63,734 nucleotides of DNA from positions 1,860 to 65,593 of the forward strand of contig DABJ01000022.1 in assembly GCA_002102825.1 (NCBI GenBank), in the 5' to 3' direction. This DNA comes from Candidatus Gastranaerophilales bacterium HUM_12 (GTDB lineage: Bacteria; Cyanobacteriota; Vampirovibrionia; Gastranaerophilales; Gastranaerophilaceae). The number at the start of each line of letters is the position of its first letter. Position 1 is the stretch's first letter. Positions 33,746 to 42,774 of the stretch are shown here, piece after piece. Under the pieces are notes generated by a model. It saw only the letters and a program-made list of their open reading frames with translations, made no database searches and was not told the origin of the DNA. The translations under genes and the position numbers were made by a program.

Positions 33746-36124
33746 ATGATTAATAAGAAAAATATTATAATTGCTGCTGTTTTGGCAGGTTTGATGACAA
33801 GTATCCCAACAGCCGAAGCAAATAGCTCAAATAATTTATTAAAGATGGACGTCAATAGGTCATCTGCTTCTAATTCTGTCGATGTTACTTTTTACACTAC
33901 TGGCGAATCTCAAAATACTGTTGTTACAAGGAAAGCTCCTAATAGATATGTTGTATTGTTACCAAATATTTCCGGTTCAAGTTCAATTGTACCGAGTTTG
34001 GGTGGTGTAAAAGATTTAATTACTGATGTTCAAGTTAAAAATGTTGATGATGGTATTGGTGGTTATACAAAGATTACTTTTGGTACAACAAAACCTGTTA
34101 ATATCAGAACTTATATGAAAAAGACTGCTCCTTTAACACAGGCACAGAAAGATTATAAAAATTTAATTGCACAAAATAATAAACCGGTTGCAACTCATGC
34201 AAAAGCTGAAATTTCACACACTACTACTGCTTCAAAGGTTCAATCAACTGTATCTAAGTCCGTTGCTACGGTAAAACATACGACTACAGTAAAACCGATT
34301 GCGACAACTAAGGTGACAAAGCCACAAGCAGCTAAATCGGTTCAAGCTCCAGAGAAAAAAGTAAATAATACAGTTACAAAAAATAATAATGTTTCAAAAG
34401 TTTCTTTAGTTGCGTTCAATCCACCTAAAGCAAAGAATGTAACACCGATTGAAACTAAAAAAGTTACCCAACCAAAACAAGTTCAACAGCCAAAATCGAC
34501 TGTTGAGCAATCTAAAGTTCATCATTCTACAAATGTGACAGAAGATAATTATATTCCAAAGATGAAATTTGATGCAAACGGAAAACGCCAAATTGATTTA
34601 GAACCAAGAGTAAATCACAAAATCGTAGAAGAAACTTCAACTCCAAAAGTTAAATCAAATTCAATCTTTGATATTCCGCAAGATTCAAAAACAAACACTC
34701 AAAAATCGAAAGAAAAAGTTCAAAAGACAACTTCAGTTGCTCCTGTTACTAAAGCAAGTAAGACGGAAAAATCTCATCATTTTCCTGTTTGGCTCGTTGT
34801 TTTAGGTAGTGGTGCACTTGCCATGGTTGTTGTATTTCTTGTGTTTGATGCAGTTTCTCATGCATCAGAAAAAGATTCAGACAGATTAAAATCTTTCTTT
34901 AATATTTCATCTAAAAATCAAGCTCGTAGACGTAAACGTGAATATCAAGATATTATTGATAATGAAGAATTAAATTGGCAAGAAAAATATAAACTTTACA
35001 CAGAAAAAGATAAAGAACATTCTTCTACAGATAAGCCAGAAAGCATTTCTTATGTGACAGACATGTCCGCAACGAAAAAGGCGGTTGTTACCCCTGAAAA
35101 CACTACTACTGCTTCATTTACGTCTGATAGAAGAAATCTTAGAAATTCAAAACTTGCTGATAGTTTGAATTCAAGAGTTGATGAAATGCAAAAAAATGTA
35201 ATTCAAGATAAAAAAGTATCTGAATCCGTATCAACAAAGGATTTTAAAGTTATTGCAGACAGTATCAAAAATATACCGAATAATCACAAAGAAACACTTA
35301 AAGAAAATCTTCGTTCAAAAATCTCTCAAATGGAGCATGCTTTTAATCAAACTACAAGTTTAATTGAACCTCCGGAAGAGGTTTATCATGATGTTCAATC
35401 GGAAGATAATGCAATTATAAGGCATTTTTCTGATATTAAATTGAAATCTTTTGCTAAGGGTTTAACATTGAAAGAAACTCACAGAACTTTAGCTGAGGAA
35501 AATAAAAAGGTTTCTAAAGATAAAAATTATAAGGAAAGCAGATTTGTTAAATTGAAAAATTCACCACTTAGCATGAGTCGTAGAAAAGCTGTTAATGGTG
35601 TATCTAATATTATGCCAAGTCTAAATAAAGTTTTAATGAATAATGGGGAAATGGAAATGGATAATCAAAATTATGAACTATCTTCTTTAGATGAATACTT
35701 GACACTCCTTGATTCTGAAGAAGAAAAAAGAGTACAACCAACTGTTGCTAGTGTTTTGTCTCAAGTAAGACCATCAGAAGCAATGAGTCGTTCCGGAATT
35801 ACGAACCCTATTTCAAGAACATCTAATCCGATGAACAAACAAAATGAAAACACTTCTTCAAGATATATGAACGGTTTAATCGTTAAATCCGGTTACAATA
35901 TTGATTCAGAAAAAGGTTTCTATCTTGTAAATCTTGACGGTGTGTCTGCAATTGTTGGAAGAGTTAAAGATGATATTTTTATTTTGAAGAAATTCGACCA
36001 TGTTGTAGATAAACAACTTCAAGTACGACAAGACTATGGTTCTGTTTATATTGTTAAAGTCGGTAGTTACAAATGCTTAGTTGATGTTGCTAAAAACAAA
36101 ATGGGAACCCTTATTGAAATCTAA
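33746..36124 (+). CDS. AMIN-domain-like membrane protein
   Basis: A 792-residue protein with a signal peptide or signal anchor (1-26, ending TAEA). Residues about 30-130 have an AMIN-like beta domain ('VDVTFYTTGESQNTVVTRKA', 'DVQVKNVDDGIGGYTKITFG'), a fold that binds peptidoglycan or secretins. A Lys/Thr/Gln-rich linker runs to about 345, then a transmembrane helix (about 348-371, 'FPVWLVVLGSGALAMVVVFL'). After it come 420 residues ending in a compact beta domain near 700-792. It links the cell wall to the cytoplasm. It is 2 bp from the solute-binding protein gene. The exact role is unknown. Confidence 0.6.
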   Translation: MINKKNIIIAAVLAGLMTSIPTAEANSSNNLLKMDVNRSSASNSVDVTFYTTGESQNTVVTRKAPNRYVVLLPNISGSSSIVPSLGGVKDLITDVQVKNVDDGIGGYTKITFGTTKPVNIRTYMKKTAPLTQAQKDYKNLIAQNNKPVATHAKAEISHTTTASKVQSTVSKSVATVKHTTTVKPIATTKVTKPQAAKSVQAPEKKVNNTVTKNNNVSKVSLVAFNPPKAKNVTPIETKKVTQPKQVQQPKSTVEQSKVHHSTNVTEDNYIPKMKFDANGKRQIDLEPRVNHKIVEETSTPKVKSNSIFDIPQDSKTNTQKSKEKVQKTTSVAPVTKASKTEKSHHFPVWLVVLGSGALAMVVVFLVFDAVSHASEKDSDRLKSFFNISSKNQARRRKREYQDIIDNEELNWQEKYKLYTEKDKEHSSTDKPESISYVTDMSATKKAVVTPENTTTASFTSDRRNLRNSKLADSLNSRVDEMQKNVIQDKKVSESVSTKDFKVIADSIKNIPNNHKETLKENLRSKISQMEHAFNQTTSLIEPPEEVYHDVQSEDNAIIRHFSDIKLKSFAKGLTLKETHRTLAEENKKVSKDKNYKESRFVKLKNSPLSMSRRKAVNGVSNIMPSLNKVLMNNGEMEMDNQNYELSSLDEYLTLLDSEEEKRVQPTVASVLSQVRPSEAMSRSGITNPISRTSNPMNKQNENTSSRYMNGLIVKSGYNIDSEKGFYLVNLDGVSAIVGRVKDDIFILKKFDHVVDKQLQVRQDYGSVYIVKVGSYKCLVDVAKNKMGTLIEI

Positions 36125-36126
36125 GT

Positions 36127-37278
36127 ATGTATAAAAAAATAATAATATCAATCTGTTTAATTCTCGGAGTGAGCTTGTTGTGCTGTCTAAATTTTTCAAA
36201 ATCTACAAAAACGACAGTTCAATTTGCTTCGTGGGGTTCAGAATCTGAAATATCAATTTTAAAACCAATTTTGAAAGATTTTGAAAAAGAAAATCCTGAT
36301 ATAAAAGTGGATTTTATGCATATTCCTCAAAATTATTTTCAAAAAATACATTTGCTTTTTGCCTCAAATACTGCTCCAGATGTTATTTTTATGAATAATC
36401 AATATTTGCCGATTTATGCAAATGCAGGTGTTTTGGAAGATTTAACAAATGATTTTGATTTTAGCAAATTTTACCCTCAAACAGTAAAAGCTCTTTCTTG
36501 GGAAGGTAAGATTTATGCTGTTCCAAGAGATGTTTCAAATTTAGTAATTTTTTATAATAAAGATATTTTTGACAAATATAATGTTCCTTATCCAAATCCA
36601 AATTGGACAATGCAGGATTTTTTAATAATTGCTGAAAAATTGACTCATAGACCGAATGTTTTCGGAATTTCATTTGAAGAAGAACCATTAATGTTTTTAC
36701 CATATTTAACAAATTTTGGCGGAGGATTTGAAGTAGAGAAAATAAATTCTGAAAATTCAAAACAAGCATTAGAATTTTATGCAAATTTACGTAATAAATA
36801 TCACGTTGCACCCCAAAAAGATGAATCTGCAAGTGCTACAATGGCGCAAATGTTTTTGCAAGAAAAACTTGCAATGCATCTTTCAGGCAGATGGCTTGTC
36901 CCAAAGTATAGGCAGGAAGCGAAATTTGACTGGGATATTATAAATTTTCCGGTTGGAAAATCCGGTTCTGTCGTACCGTTAGATGCTTCCGGGTGGACGA
37001 TTTCAAAGTCTTCTAAACACAAAAAAGAAGCTATTAAACTTGTGGAATATTTGTCTTCAAAAACCAGTTTGCAAAAGTTCACAAAGAGTGGTTTAATCGT
37101 ACCGGCAAGAATTGATGTTGCCACTTCGAAAACTTTTTTGGATAATCAAAAACCACATAATGCAAGAATCTTTTTGGACGTAATTAAAACTTCTAAACCA
37201 ACTCCGGTTACCGTGAATTATCGTGAAACACTCGATAAAATTAAAACTGATACCGAGCAGTTGTTTAATATTGAGTGA
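36127..37278 (+). CDS. Extracellular solute-binding protein (family 1)
   Basis: A 383-residue sugar-type ABC binding protein with an N-terminal signal. The core matches family 1: 'VQFASWGSESEISILKPILK', 'ASNTAPDVIFMNNQYLPIYA' and 'NLVIFYNKDIFDKYNVPYPN'. The signal ends LLCC, not a clean lipobox, so anchoring is uncertain. No permease or ATPase gene lies beside it, so it is an orphan that must use transporters encoded elsewhere or act as a sensor. It follows the AMIN-like gene by 2 bp. Confidence 0.82.
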   Translation: MYKKIIISICLILGVSLLCCLNFSKSTKTTVQFASWGSESEISILKPILKDFEKENPDIKVDFMHIPQNYFQKIHLLFASNTAPDVIFMNNQYLPIYANAGVLEDLTNDFDFSKFYPQTVKALSWEGKIYAVPRDVSNLVIFYNKDIFDKYNVPYPNPNWTMQDFLIIAEKLTHRPNVFGISFEEEPLMFLPYLTNFGGGFEVEKINSENSKQALEFYANLRNKYHVAPQKDESASATMAQMFLQEKLAMHLSGRWLVPKYRQEAKFDWDIINFPVGKSGSVVPLDASGWTISKSSKHKKEAIKLVEYLSSKTSLQKFTKSGLIVPARIDVATSKTFLDNQKPHNARIFLDVIKTSKPTPVTVNYRETLDKIKTDTEQLFNIE

Positions 37279-37340
37279 AAGGTCTATACAGATGGCAACA
37301 GGGTATTAAGCTACTTTAATGTCATTCTTCTTTTTAGTCA

Positions 37341-37557
37341 TTATTTATTCAAATAATCTTGATTTCCGAATATTAAAACGTAATATGCGCAACCACAACC
37401 TTCGTTATTTAATTGGCAATCAGTTCTATAATCATAATCTTCATTTGGTGCACCCAGTGGTCTTATAACCTTTTTCTATTTTACAAGATTCTTCGGTCGC
37501 AAGTGCTCTTTTAGAATGACAATATAATAATTTTCGTGTATTTTTTAATTCAGGCAT
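37341..37557 (-). pseudogene. Possible frameshifted small gene containing a dispersed repeat
   Basis: On the minus strand an ATG at 37557, behind GAGGA, opens 38 codons (MPELKNTRKLLYCHSKRAL, then ATEESC) ending at 37441. A second frame continues from about 37467 as RPLGAPNEDYDYRTDCQLNN, then EGCGCAYY, and stops at 37341. Joining them needs one shift and would give about 70 residues. The 'CHSKRALATEESC' part is encoded by a dispersed repeat copy. It may be a small gene disrupted by the repeat, or chance. No family recognised. Confidence 0.25.
37484..37520 (+). repeat. Copy of the GATTCTTCGG/AGAATGAC dispersed repeat
   Basis: Reads AAGATTCTTCGG at the left end and TTAGAATGAC at the right end, matching the units of the element at 59077-59212. 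A further GTCATTCT at 37321 may be a degenerate opposite-facing end. Confidence 0.55.
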
Positions 37558-37578
37558 ATCTTCCTCTTTCTCCAATAA

Positions 37579-37657
37579 TGTGATGTATTACTTCATAGCA
37601 TAAGCATTATAATTCAAGACAATGAATATATGCAAAAATATGAAGTAATGTATCACA
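37579..37657 (+). promoter_or_regulatory. Autoregulatory operator of the small XRE gene
   Basis: TGTGATGTATTACTTCATA (37579-37597) and TATGAAGTAATGTATCACA (37639-37657) are inverted copies over 19 bp with two mismatches. They flank the -10 TATAAT (37608-37613). The second arm lies inside codons 4-10 of the XRE gene. A repressor bound to both arms would close the promoter. Confidence 0.6.
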
Positions 37658-37845
37658 AAATCGCATCTGAAATTAAAAAACTCAGAAAAAATGCAAAGTT
37701 ATCACAAGAAGATTTAGCCGAAAAATTGAACTGTTCACGAGAGTTCATTAGCAGGGTTGAAAATGATAAAGAAAAAGTTAGTCTTAAAATGATATTTACT
37801 TTGTCTGAAGTTTTTAATGTTTCTCCGAAGATATTTTTTGATTAG
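37630..37845 (+). CDS. Small XRE-family regulator
   Basis: A 71-residue protein that is almost entirely one Cro/C1 helix-turn-helix ('IRKLRKNAKLSQEDLAEKLN'-like, followed by 'REFISRVEND'). No effector domain. Its promoter lies between two operator arms, so it most likely represses itself and perhaps the divergent broken gene at 37341-37557. No toxin partner is visible on its own strand. The lack of a strong Shine-Dalgarno leaves the exact ATG slightly uncertain. Confidence 0.8.
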   Translation: MQKYEVMYHKIASEIKKLRKNAKLSQEDLAEKLNCSREFISRVENDKEKVSLKMIFTLSEVFNVSPKIFFD

Positions 37846-37946
37846 AGAAATTATCCCCCTCCCCATTTTCTAACTTATAGATTTTATTTATTTGCAATAT
37901 GTCTTTTTTTTATTTAAAATGTTCTTAAATACTATAAGGGGATAAA

Positions 37947-38672
37947 ATGAGAATTGAGGCAAAAAATCTTATAAAAATATACGGTGATAGAAGCGTTGTA
38001 AATGATGTTTCTTTCAATGTAAATAAAGGTGAAGTTGTTTGTCTTTTGGGTCCAAACGGTGCTGGAAAAACAACGACTTTCTACATGGTTGTTGGGCTTG
38101 TAAAACCTAACAAAGGAAGTATTATATTAAATGGTGAAGAAATTTCTTCTTGGCCAATGCATATTAGGGCAAAAGCCGGAATTGGATATTTGCCACAAGA
38201 AGCTTCAAGTTTTAGAAGTTTGTCTGTAGAAGATAATATCAAGCTTGTTTTACAGATGAATGACAAATTGACCGAATGTGAAAAGAAGAAAAAGTTAGAA
38301 GAGTTGCTTAGTGAATTTGGTGTTGCAAGGTTGCGCAGTGCTTCTGCGATTTCTCTGTCAGGTGGTGAGAGAAGAAGGGTTGAACTTGCGAGAGCTTTGG
38401 CTGCAAGCCCTGATTTTATTCTTCTTGATGAACCGTTCACAGGTATTGACCCGATTGCGATTGGTGAAATTAAAGATAATATTAGAAAATTGTCTGAAGA
38501 TAAGGGGTTGGGTGTTTTAATTACTGACCATAACCCGAAAGCAACTTTATCTATTACGGACAGGGCTTATGTAATTTTTGACGGAAAAATCAAAATTCAA
38601 GGTAAGAGTCAAGAAGTTGCGGTTGACCCTGTTGCTAAAGAATTCTATTTAGGAAAGGACTTCAAGTTATAA
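37947..38672 (+). CDS. lptB: LPS export ABC ATPase LptB
   Basis: A 241-residue ATPase that powers lipopolysaccharide extraction from the inner membrane. Walker A GPNGAGKT is at 35-42, the signature is 'SLSGGERRRVELARAL', Walker B is 'FILLDEPFTGIDP', then 'ITDHNP' with the switch His, typical of LptB. It is joined to the LptF/G-type permease by TAATG. Shows that the cell has an outer membrane export route. Confidence 0.92.
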   Translation: MRIEAKNLIKIYGDRSVVNDVSFNVNKGEVVCLLGPNGAGKTTTFYMVVGLVKPNKGSIILNGEEISSWPMHIRAKAGIGYLPQEASSFRSLSVEDNIKLVLQMNDKLTECEKKKKLEELLSEFGVARLRSASAISLSGGERRRVELARALAASPDFILLDEPFTGIDPIAIGEIKDNIRKLSEDKGLGVLITDHNPKATLSITDRAYVIFDGKIKIQGKSQEVAVDPVAKEFYLGKDFKL

Positions 38673-39790
38673 TGCAGTTTAAATTTCCTAAAATTACTAT
38701 TTATGACAGGTATATGTTCAAACAAGTTTTTATGGCTACAATGGTTGCGGTATTACTGTTTACTATTGTTTGGATTGCTCCAGAAATTTTGTTAAACACC
38801 ATTAAAGGTGCTTTAGCAGGTGATTATGGGCTTAAAACGGCAGTTTTGTTGTTGATAAATGAATTGCCTAAAATCTTAGACAAAGCACTTCCTGTAGGCT
38901 TGTTATTAGGGACATTATTTACTTTTGATAAAATGAGTAAAGATTCCGAAATTACTATTTTTAGAGCAGTTGGAATGTCTTTCCCTAGAATTGTTGTGCC
39001 TGTTGTTGTTTTGAGTTTGTTTTGCTCATTTTTATGTTTTGTGATTTCTGATAAAGGAACTCCGGTTGCAGAGGCAAAATTGAGGGCTATTAGAGGTCAG
39101 GTCGCTTCTAATCAATATATTTATACTCAAAAAGATAAAACCGGTCACCCTTTGATGGCGGTGATTGTATCTCGTTCTATCGGTAGGGATTTGGAAAACG
39201 TTATTGTTTTAGATTTTTCAAGCCAAGTTTATCAAGATGTACACCAGTTATCAAATATTTATGCTGCAAAAAAGGGAAAAGCTTATGAAGATAAGTGGGT
39301 TTTAGAAGATATTTCAAACTATAAGATTTCAAGTGATGGTATTTATATAGATGTTAAACATATTGATAAGATGAATATTTTGAGTGGAAAATCTGCTGAA
39401 AGTGCCTATACTCTTATGACTTATTCTTCAATGAAGGAACGTGATATTAATAATGTAAATTTGAAAAAATATGTATCATTATTAAAAACAGAAAAGCTGT
39501 CAGAAGAATATAATTACTTTTTGAACAAATATTTGCAACGATATTTGACACCATTTGTGTGTGTGTTGTTGGCAGTTTTGGGTAGTTTATTAGGATTTAG
39601 CAAGCCGAGGGAACAAAGACTTGTTGGTTTTACAATTGCTATCGGTTGTATTTTTGTTTATTATATAACCTTGCCGTTCTTTGACTTATTGGCAGAAAAA
39701 GAAATTTTATCACCATATATTACAGCAACGTTTCCACTTGTAGCGTTTATGCTTGCTATTTGCGGTTTCTACAAATCAAAGGATTTATAA
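38672..39790 (+). CDS. LptF/LptG-family permease
   Basis: A 372-residue inner-membrane permease of the LptF/LptG family with about six membrane helices: three before residue 130, then a periplasmic beta domain (about 130-265), then three more near 290-368. 'FKQVFMATMVAVLLFTIVW' and 'GTPVAEAKLRAIRGQ' fit the family. It pairs with LptB. Only one such gene is present, so it may act as a homodimer, as in cyanobacteria-like systems, or the partner lies elsewhere. Confidence 0.88.
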   Translation: MQFKFPKITIYDRYMFKQVFMATMVAVLLFTIVWIAPEILLNTIKGALAGDYGLKTAVLLLINELPKILDKALPVGLLLGTLFTFDKMSKDSEITIFRAVGMSFPRIVVPVVVLSLFCSFLCFVISDKGTPVAEAKLRAIRGQVASNQYIYTQKDKTGHPLMAVIVSRSIGRDLENVIVLDFSSQVYQDVHQLSNIYAAKKGKAYEDKWVLEDISNYKISSDGIYIDVKHIDKMNILSGKSAESAYTLMTYSSMKERDINNVNLKKYVSLLKTEKLSEEYNYFLNKYLQRYLTPFVCVLLAVLGSLLGFSKPREQRLVGFTIAIGCIFVYYITLPFFDLLAEKEILSPYITATFPLVAFMLAICGFYKSKDL

Positions 39791-39791
39791 T

Positions 39792-40601
39792 ATGAAATTA
39801 TTAAAATTATTTGTAAGTTTTATTATTTTATCATTGGTTTCTGCTCCGGCTTTTGCAGTTGGAGAGATTTCTATAGATAAAGATAATGGAGTTTACCATA
39901 TCATATTAAAAGGTGAAAAAATCAAGAAAAAGATTAAATTTGTAGCATCAGAAGATTTGGTAACAAATAGAGAAGCTCATATTAAGGGTAATGCTACACT
40001 TACTGTTAATGCAGGCTTTTTTGACCCTAAGAATGGAAAAACAATTTCTTATATTGTGACAGATAAAATGACCTCTGCCGATCCGATGTTTAACCAAGCA
40101 TTGCTTGCGAATCCATTTTTTAGAAAAAATATGAATACAATTTTAAACCGTTCAGAATTTAGAGTTATGCAGTGTGGAAACAAGTTTGAATATAGCATAG
40201 TTGGGCACAAATCAGATGTTCCGTTTGGGTGTACGTTGATTACTTCTGCGCAAGGCGGTCCATTGATTCTTCCGGAATTAAGACTAGAAGAAGAGGGATT
40301 TATTGTGAAAAATTCTGAGGGACAAGTTGTAAGAGAATCAGCCTCTGTTTTGCATAAAACATCTAGAACAGTGATTGGATTAAAGGGTAATGATGAATGT
40401 CATATTTTTATTATCACAGACGAAAATCCTATGGATATGTATGAAGTTCAACAGTTGTGTAAAAGTTATGGATTAGATAGAGCAATGGCTTTTGATGGCG
40501 GAAGTTCAACCTCTATGAATTATAAAAACAATTTGGAAGTCATTTCTATAAAAGGCGATGGTGCAGGTCGAATGTTGAAATCATTTATGCTTGTTTATTA
40601 G
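39792..40601 (+). CDS. Exported phosphodiester glycosidase-like (NAGPA) protein
   Basis: A 269-residue protein, starting at the ATG at 39792, immediately after the permease gene, because a signal peptide follows ('LKLFVSFIILSLVSAPAFA'). The mature domain matches the NAGPA/DUF2233 fold: 'NAGFFDP', 'SAQGGPLIL', 'SRTVIGL' and 'AFDGGSSTSMNY'. The family cleaves sugar phosphodiesters in wall polymers or glycans. It is encoded 1 bp after the permease, so it likely acts in the envelope alongside lipid export. Confidence 0.82.
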   Translation: MKLLKLFVSFIILSLVSAPAFAVGEISIDKDNGVYHIILKGEKIKKKIKFVASEDLVTNREAHIKGNATLTVNAGFFDPKNGKTISYIVTDKMTSADPMFNQALLANPFFRKNMNTILNRSEFRVMQCGNKFEYSIVGHKSDVPFGCTLITSAQGGPLILPELRLEEEGFIVKNSEGQVVRESASVLHKTSRTVIGLKGNDECHIFIITDENPMDMYEVQQLCKSYGLDRAMAFDGGSSTSMNYKNNLEVISIKGDGAGRMLKSFMLVY

Positions 40602-40612
40602 GTCAGTATAGA

Positions 40613-41032
40613 ATGCGATTGAAATATTTATATATATTTGGAATATTATTTTTAGTTTCATCGGTTACTTTTGCTGACCAATTTGTACCGGAATTCAATC
40701 AGATGAAAAAAATTCGTTGTGATATTGAAGAAATTATTTATAATCAAGATAATAGTGTTGTTTCAAAGAATAAATATTTTAGAATTTTTAATCTAGATGA
40801 TGAAAATAAAAAAATTTACATTCAAAAAGCTCCAGTGGACGGAATTTCATATTACGAGAGTAATAGAATTGATTTTTATATGCAACAAATGACAGATGAT
40901 TTTATTATGCAAACAAAAGCTACTATTGATAAAGAAAATATGAAATATACATCTGACTCTGTAATAAATTATGATAGTATGTTTTTTGGAACAAGAAAAG
41001 CAAGAGCTGATGGTACCTGTTTTGCAATTTAA
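40613..41032 (+). CDS. Exported hypothetical protein (139 aa)
   Basis: A 139-residue protein with a signal peptide ('KYLYIFGILFLVSSVTFADQ'). The mature part is small and beta-rich ('QDNSVVSKNKYFRIFNLDDE') with one cysteine near the C-terminus. Not recognised. It closes the lptB operon, 11 bp after the glycosidase-like gene, so an envelope role is likely. Confidence 0.6.
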   Translation: MRLKYLYIFGILFLVSSVTFADQFVPEFNQMKKIRCDIEEIIYNQDNSVVSKNKYFRIFNLDDENKKIYIQKAPVDGISYYESNRIDFYMQQMTDDFIMQTKATIDKENMKYTSDSVINYDSMFFGTRKARADGTCFAI

Positions 41033-41111
41033 AAATTTTTAACAATGTTTGAAAAATAGTCAATTTTTACCTCTGAAAATTTTTTAATAATATACAGGGG
41101 AAAATACAGGC

Positions 41112-41939
41112 ATGGAAAAATTATTGACTGAACATTCAGACTATAATCTTTTTGGAGATGTGTCGGCAATTTTAGAAAAGAACATCTCTCCAGTGTTGAA
41201 CTTTGCAATAAATAAGCGCAAAGTCCCTAAAACTTTGACTGAATGTGTTAAATATTTTAGCAAAATAAATGATATTGAAAATAATTTGTCCGGGGTTAGT
41301 TTTGGCTTTACTAATTATTCATTGAATGATGAAATGTCTAGTCAAAAAGTCCGAAAAATTGCACTAATGCTTGCAAAAGCGATTGACGAAAACTCTGTTG
41401 AAAAAATAAAAGAATTAAAAAAGCAGTACGGACATGAAAGAGAATTTGCAACTGCGAAAAAGTTTTTGGACAAAAAGTGTAAAGAGATTTGGGATGTTTT
41501 TGAATTTAAAAAGATAAAATTAAAAATCCCACATGCAGCAATGAAATCTTTAGGAATTACTAACCAACCAACATTAGAATTTTTGTTGGGAGATAGTATC
41601 CATTTATTTGAAAAAGATAATGGAAATTCTACTGCAAATATTATTTCATCAATTCTAAAAAATGATAATTTAACGTATAAAATTGAAGATATTCATAAAT
41701 TCTTAAAAAAAGAAAATGAACATTACAATTTTAGAACAGTGGCATATTTAATATCGGAGCAAAATTACGATAGGCGAAAACTACTTGAACTCGGTATCAA
41801 AAAAGATACTGTTGAACAAGCTCTAAAGACTATTCCAATTAAAGCTAGATTAAGATATTGCTTGTGCAATACGGTGTTCAAGGCTATTCAAATACGTAAC
41901 ATCTTGTTCAAATCCTTGAATGTCGTCAAGTGTGCTTGA
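41112..41939 (+). CDS. Hypothetical helical protein (275 aa)
   Basis: A 275-residue, lysine-rich helical protein without signal peptide or known domain. RBS is AGGGGAAAA-like, about 10 nt upstream. Its last 30 codons lie antisense to the end of the convergent epimerase-like gene (90-bp overlap), so the natural stop may have been lost and the tail extended. Function unknown. Confidence 0.55.
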   Translation: MEKLLTEHSDYNLFGDVSAILEKNISPVLNFAINKRKVPKTLTECVKYFSKINDIENNLSGVSFGFTNYSLNDEMSSQKVRKIALMLAKAIDENSVEKIKELKKQYGHEREFATAKKFLDKKCKEIWDVFEFKKIKLKIPHAAMKSLGITNQPTLEFLLGDSIHLFEKDNGNSTANIISSILKNDNLTYKIEDIHKFLKKENEHYNFRTVAYLISEQNYDRRKLLELGIKKDTVEQALKTIPIKARLRYCLCNTVFKAIQIRNILFKSLNVVKCA

Positions 41940-42662
41940 TGATTTTAGGATAGTTTCAAGTGTCATATTTTTGTCAGAATTTAAGATATTCATAATTCGT
42001 TGCCAATCATAATCACCATTTGGAAGATGTAAATGAACATCATGTTTTTCATTTATACGTCCGTCACTCAGATGGTAACAATCAGGTTTTAAATTATTAA
42101 ATTTTTCCATGTATTTGTATTGGTCAAATCCTAGTTTTACGGCTGAACAAAAAGCGTGTCCGACATCTAAACAGAATCCGCAACTTGTATTATTTTTAAC
42201 GTATTCAATTTCTTCAACAATTGAACCTTGGCAATACATATTAGGGTGACGTCTTGAACAGTATGGAATATTTTCAACATTTACTTGTGCCGGTAAATCA
42301 ATATTATTAAGTTGGCGAACAGTTTCTTCTATTGTTCCGTCCATTCCACAGTGTGCTACGATATACATTACATCAAGTGCTTTAGCATAATCTTTTACTT
42401 GTGCGTAAATTCGTTTGTTTTCAGTTTCAAATTCTTTTTGTGAAAGATTTACACCCTCACTATATTGTGGGGCATGAATTGTAAAGGGGATTGAATATTT
42501 GTTTTTGAAATTTTCCCAGTCCGGCAAGAAATTTAATTGGTCAGGGTTTACAAAAACTTCAATATAAGAAAACTTTTTTTGTTCCCATAATTCAATTGCT
42601 TTGTGTTTATATAAATCTAATTGGTTTGTAAAAAGTTTCAATCCGAGTTTCAAATCTTTCAT
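41850..42662 (-). CDS. Xylose isomerase-like TIM-barrel protein
   Basis: A 270-residue protein of the sugar phosphate isomerase/epimerase and endonuclease IV superfamily. Likely metal-site segments are 'YIVAHCGMDG', 'VNVENIP', 'CGFCLDVGHAF' and 'YHLSDG...HDVHLHLPNG'. The spacing of H, E, D-x-x-H and H-x-x-D fits this fold. The substrate cannot be told. The C-terminus ('DIQGFEQDVTYLNSLE') looks genuine, so the overlap with the gene on the other strand is real coding on this side. Confidence 0.72.
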   Translation of the reverse strand: MKDLKLGLKLFTNQLDLYKHKAIELWEQKKFSYIEVFVNPDQLNFLPDWENFKNKYSIPFTIHAPQYSEGVNLSQKEFETENKRIYAQVKDYAKALDVMYIVAHCGMDGTIEETVRQLNNIDLPAQVNVENIPYCSRRHPNMYCQGSIVEEIEYVKNNTSCGFCLDVGHAFCSAVKLGFDQYKYMEKFNNLKPDCYHLSDGRINEKHDVHLHLPNGDYDWQRIMNILNSDKNMTLETILKSSSTLDDIQGFEQDVTYLNSLEHRIAQAIS

Positions 42663-42774
42663 CTGTATAATCCTTTGCTATTTTAGAGGTAAATTTATAA
42701 TAATATTCTAGCATAATATAAATTTTTGTTAAAAATTACATGCAAAAAAATCTAAGTTTTGATTTAATAAAAGC

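Noticed and set aside
36461..37124. Minus-strand frames of 107-123 codons
   Set aside because: They are shadows of the solute-binding protein gene; composition and starts are not gene-like.
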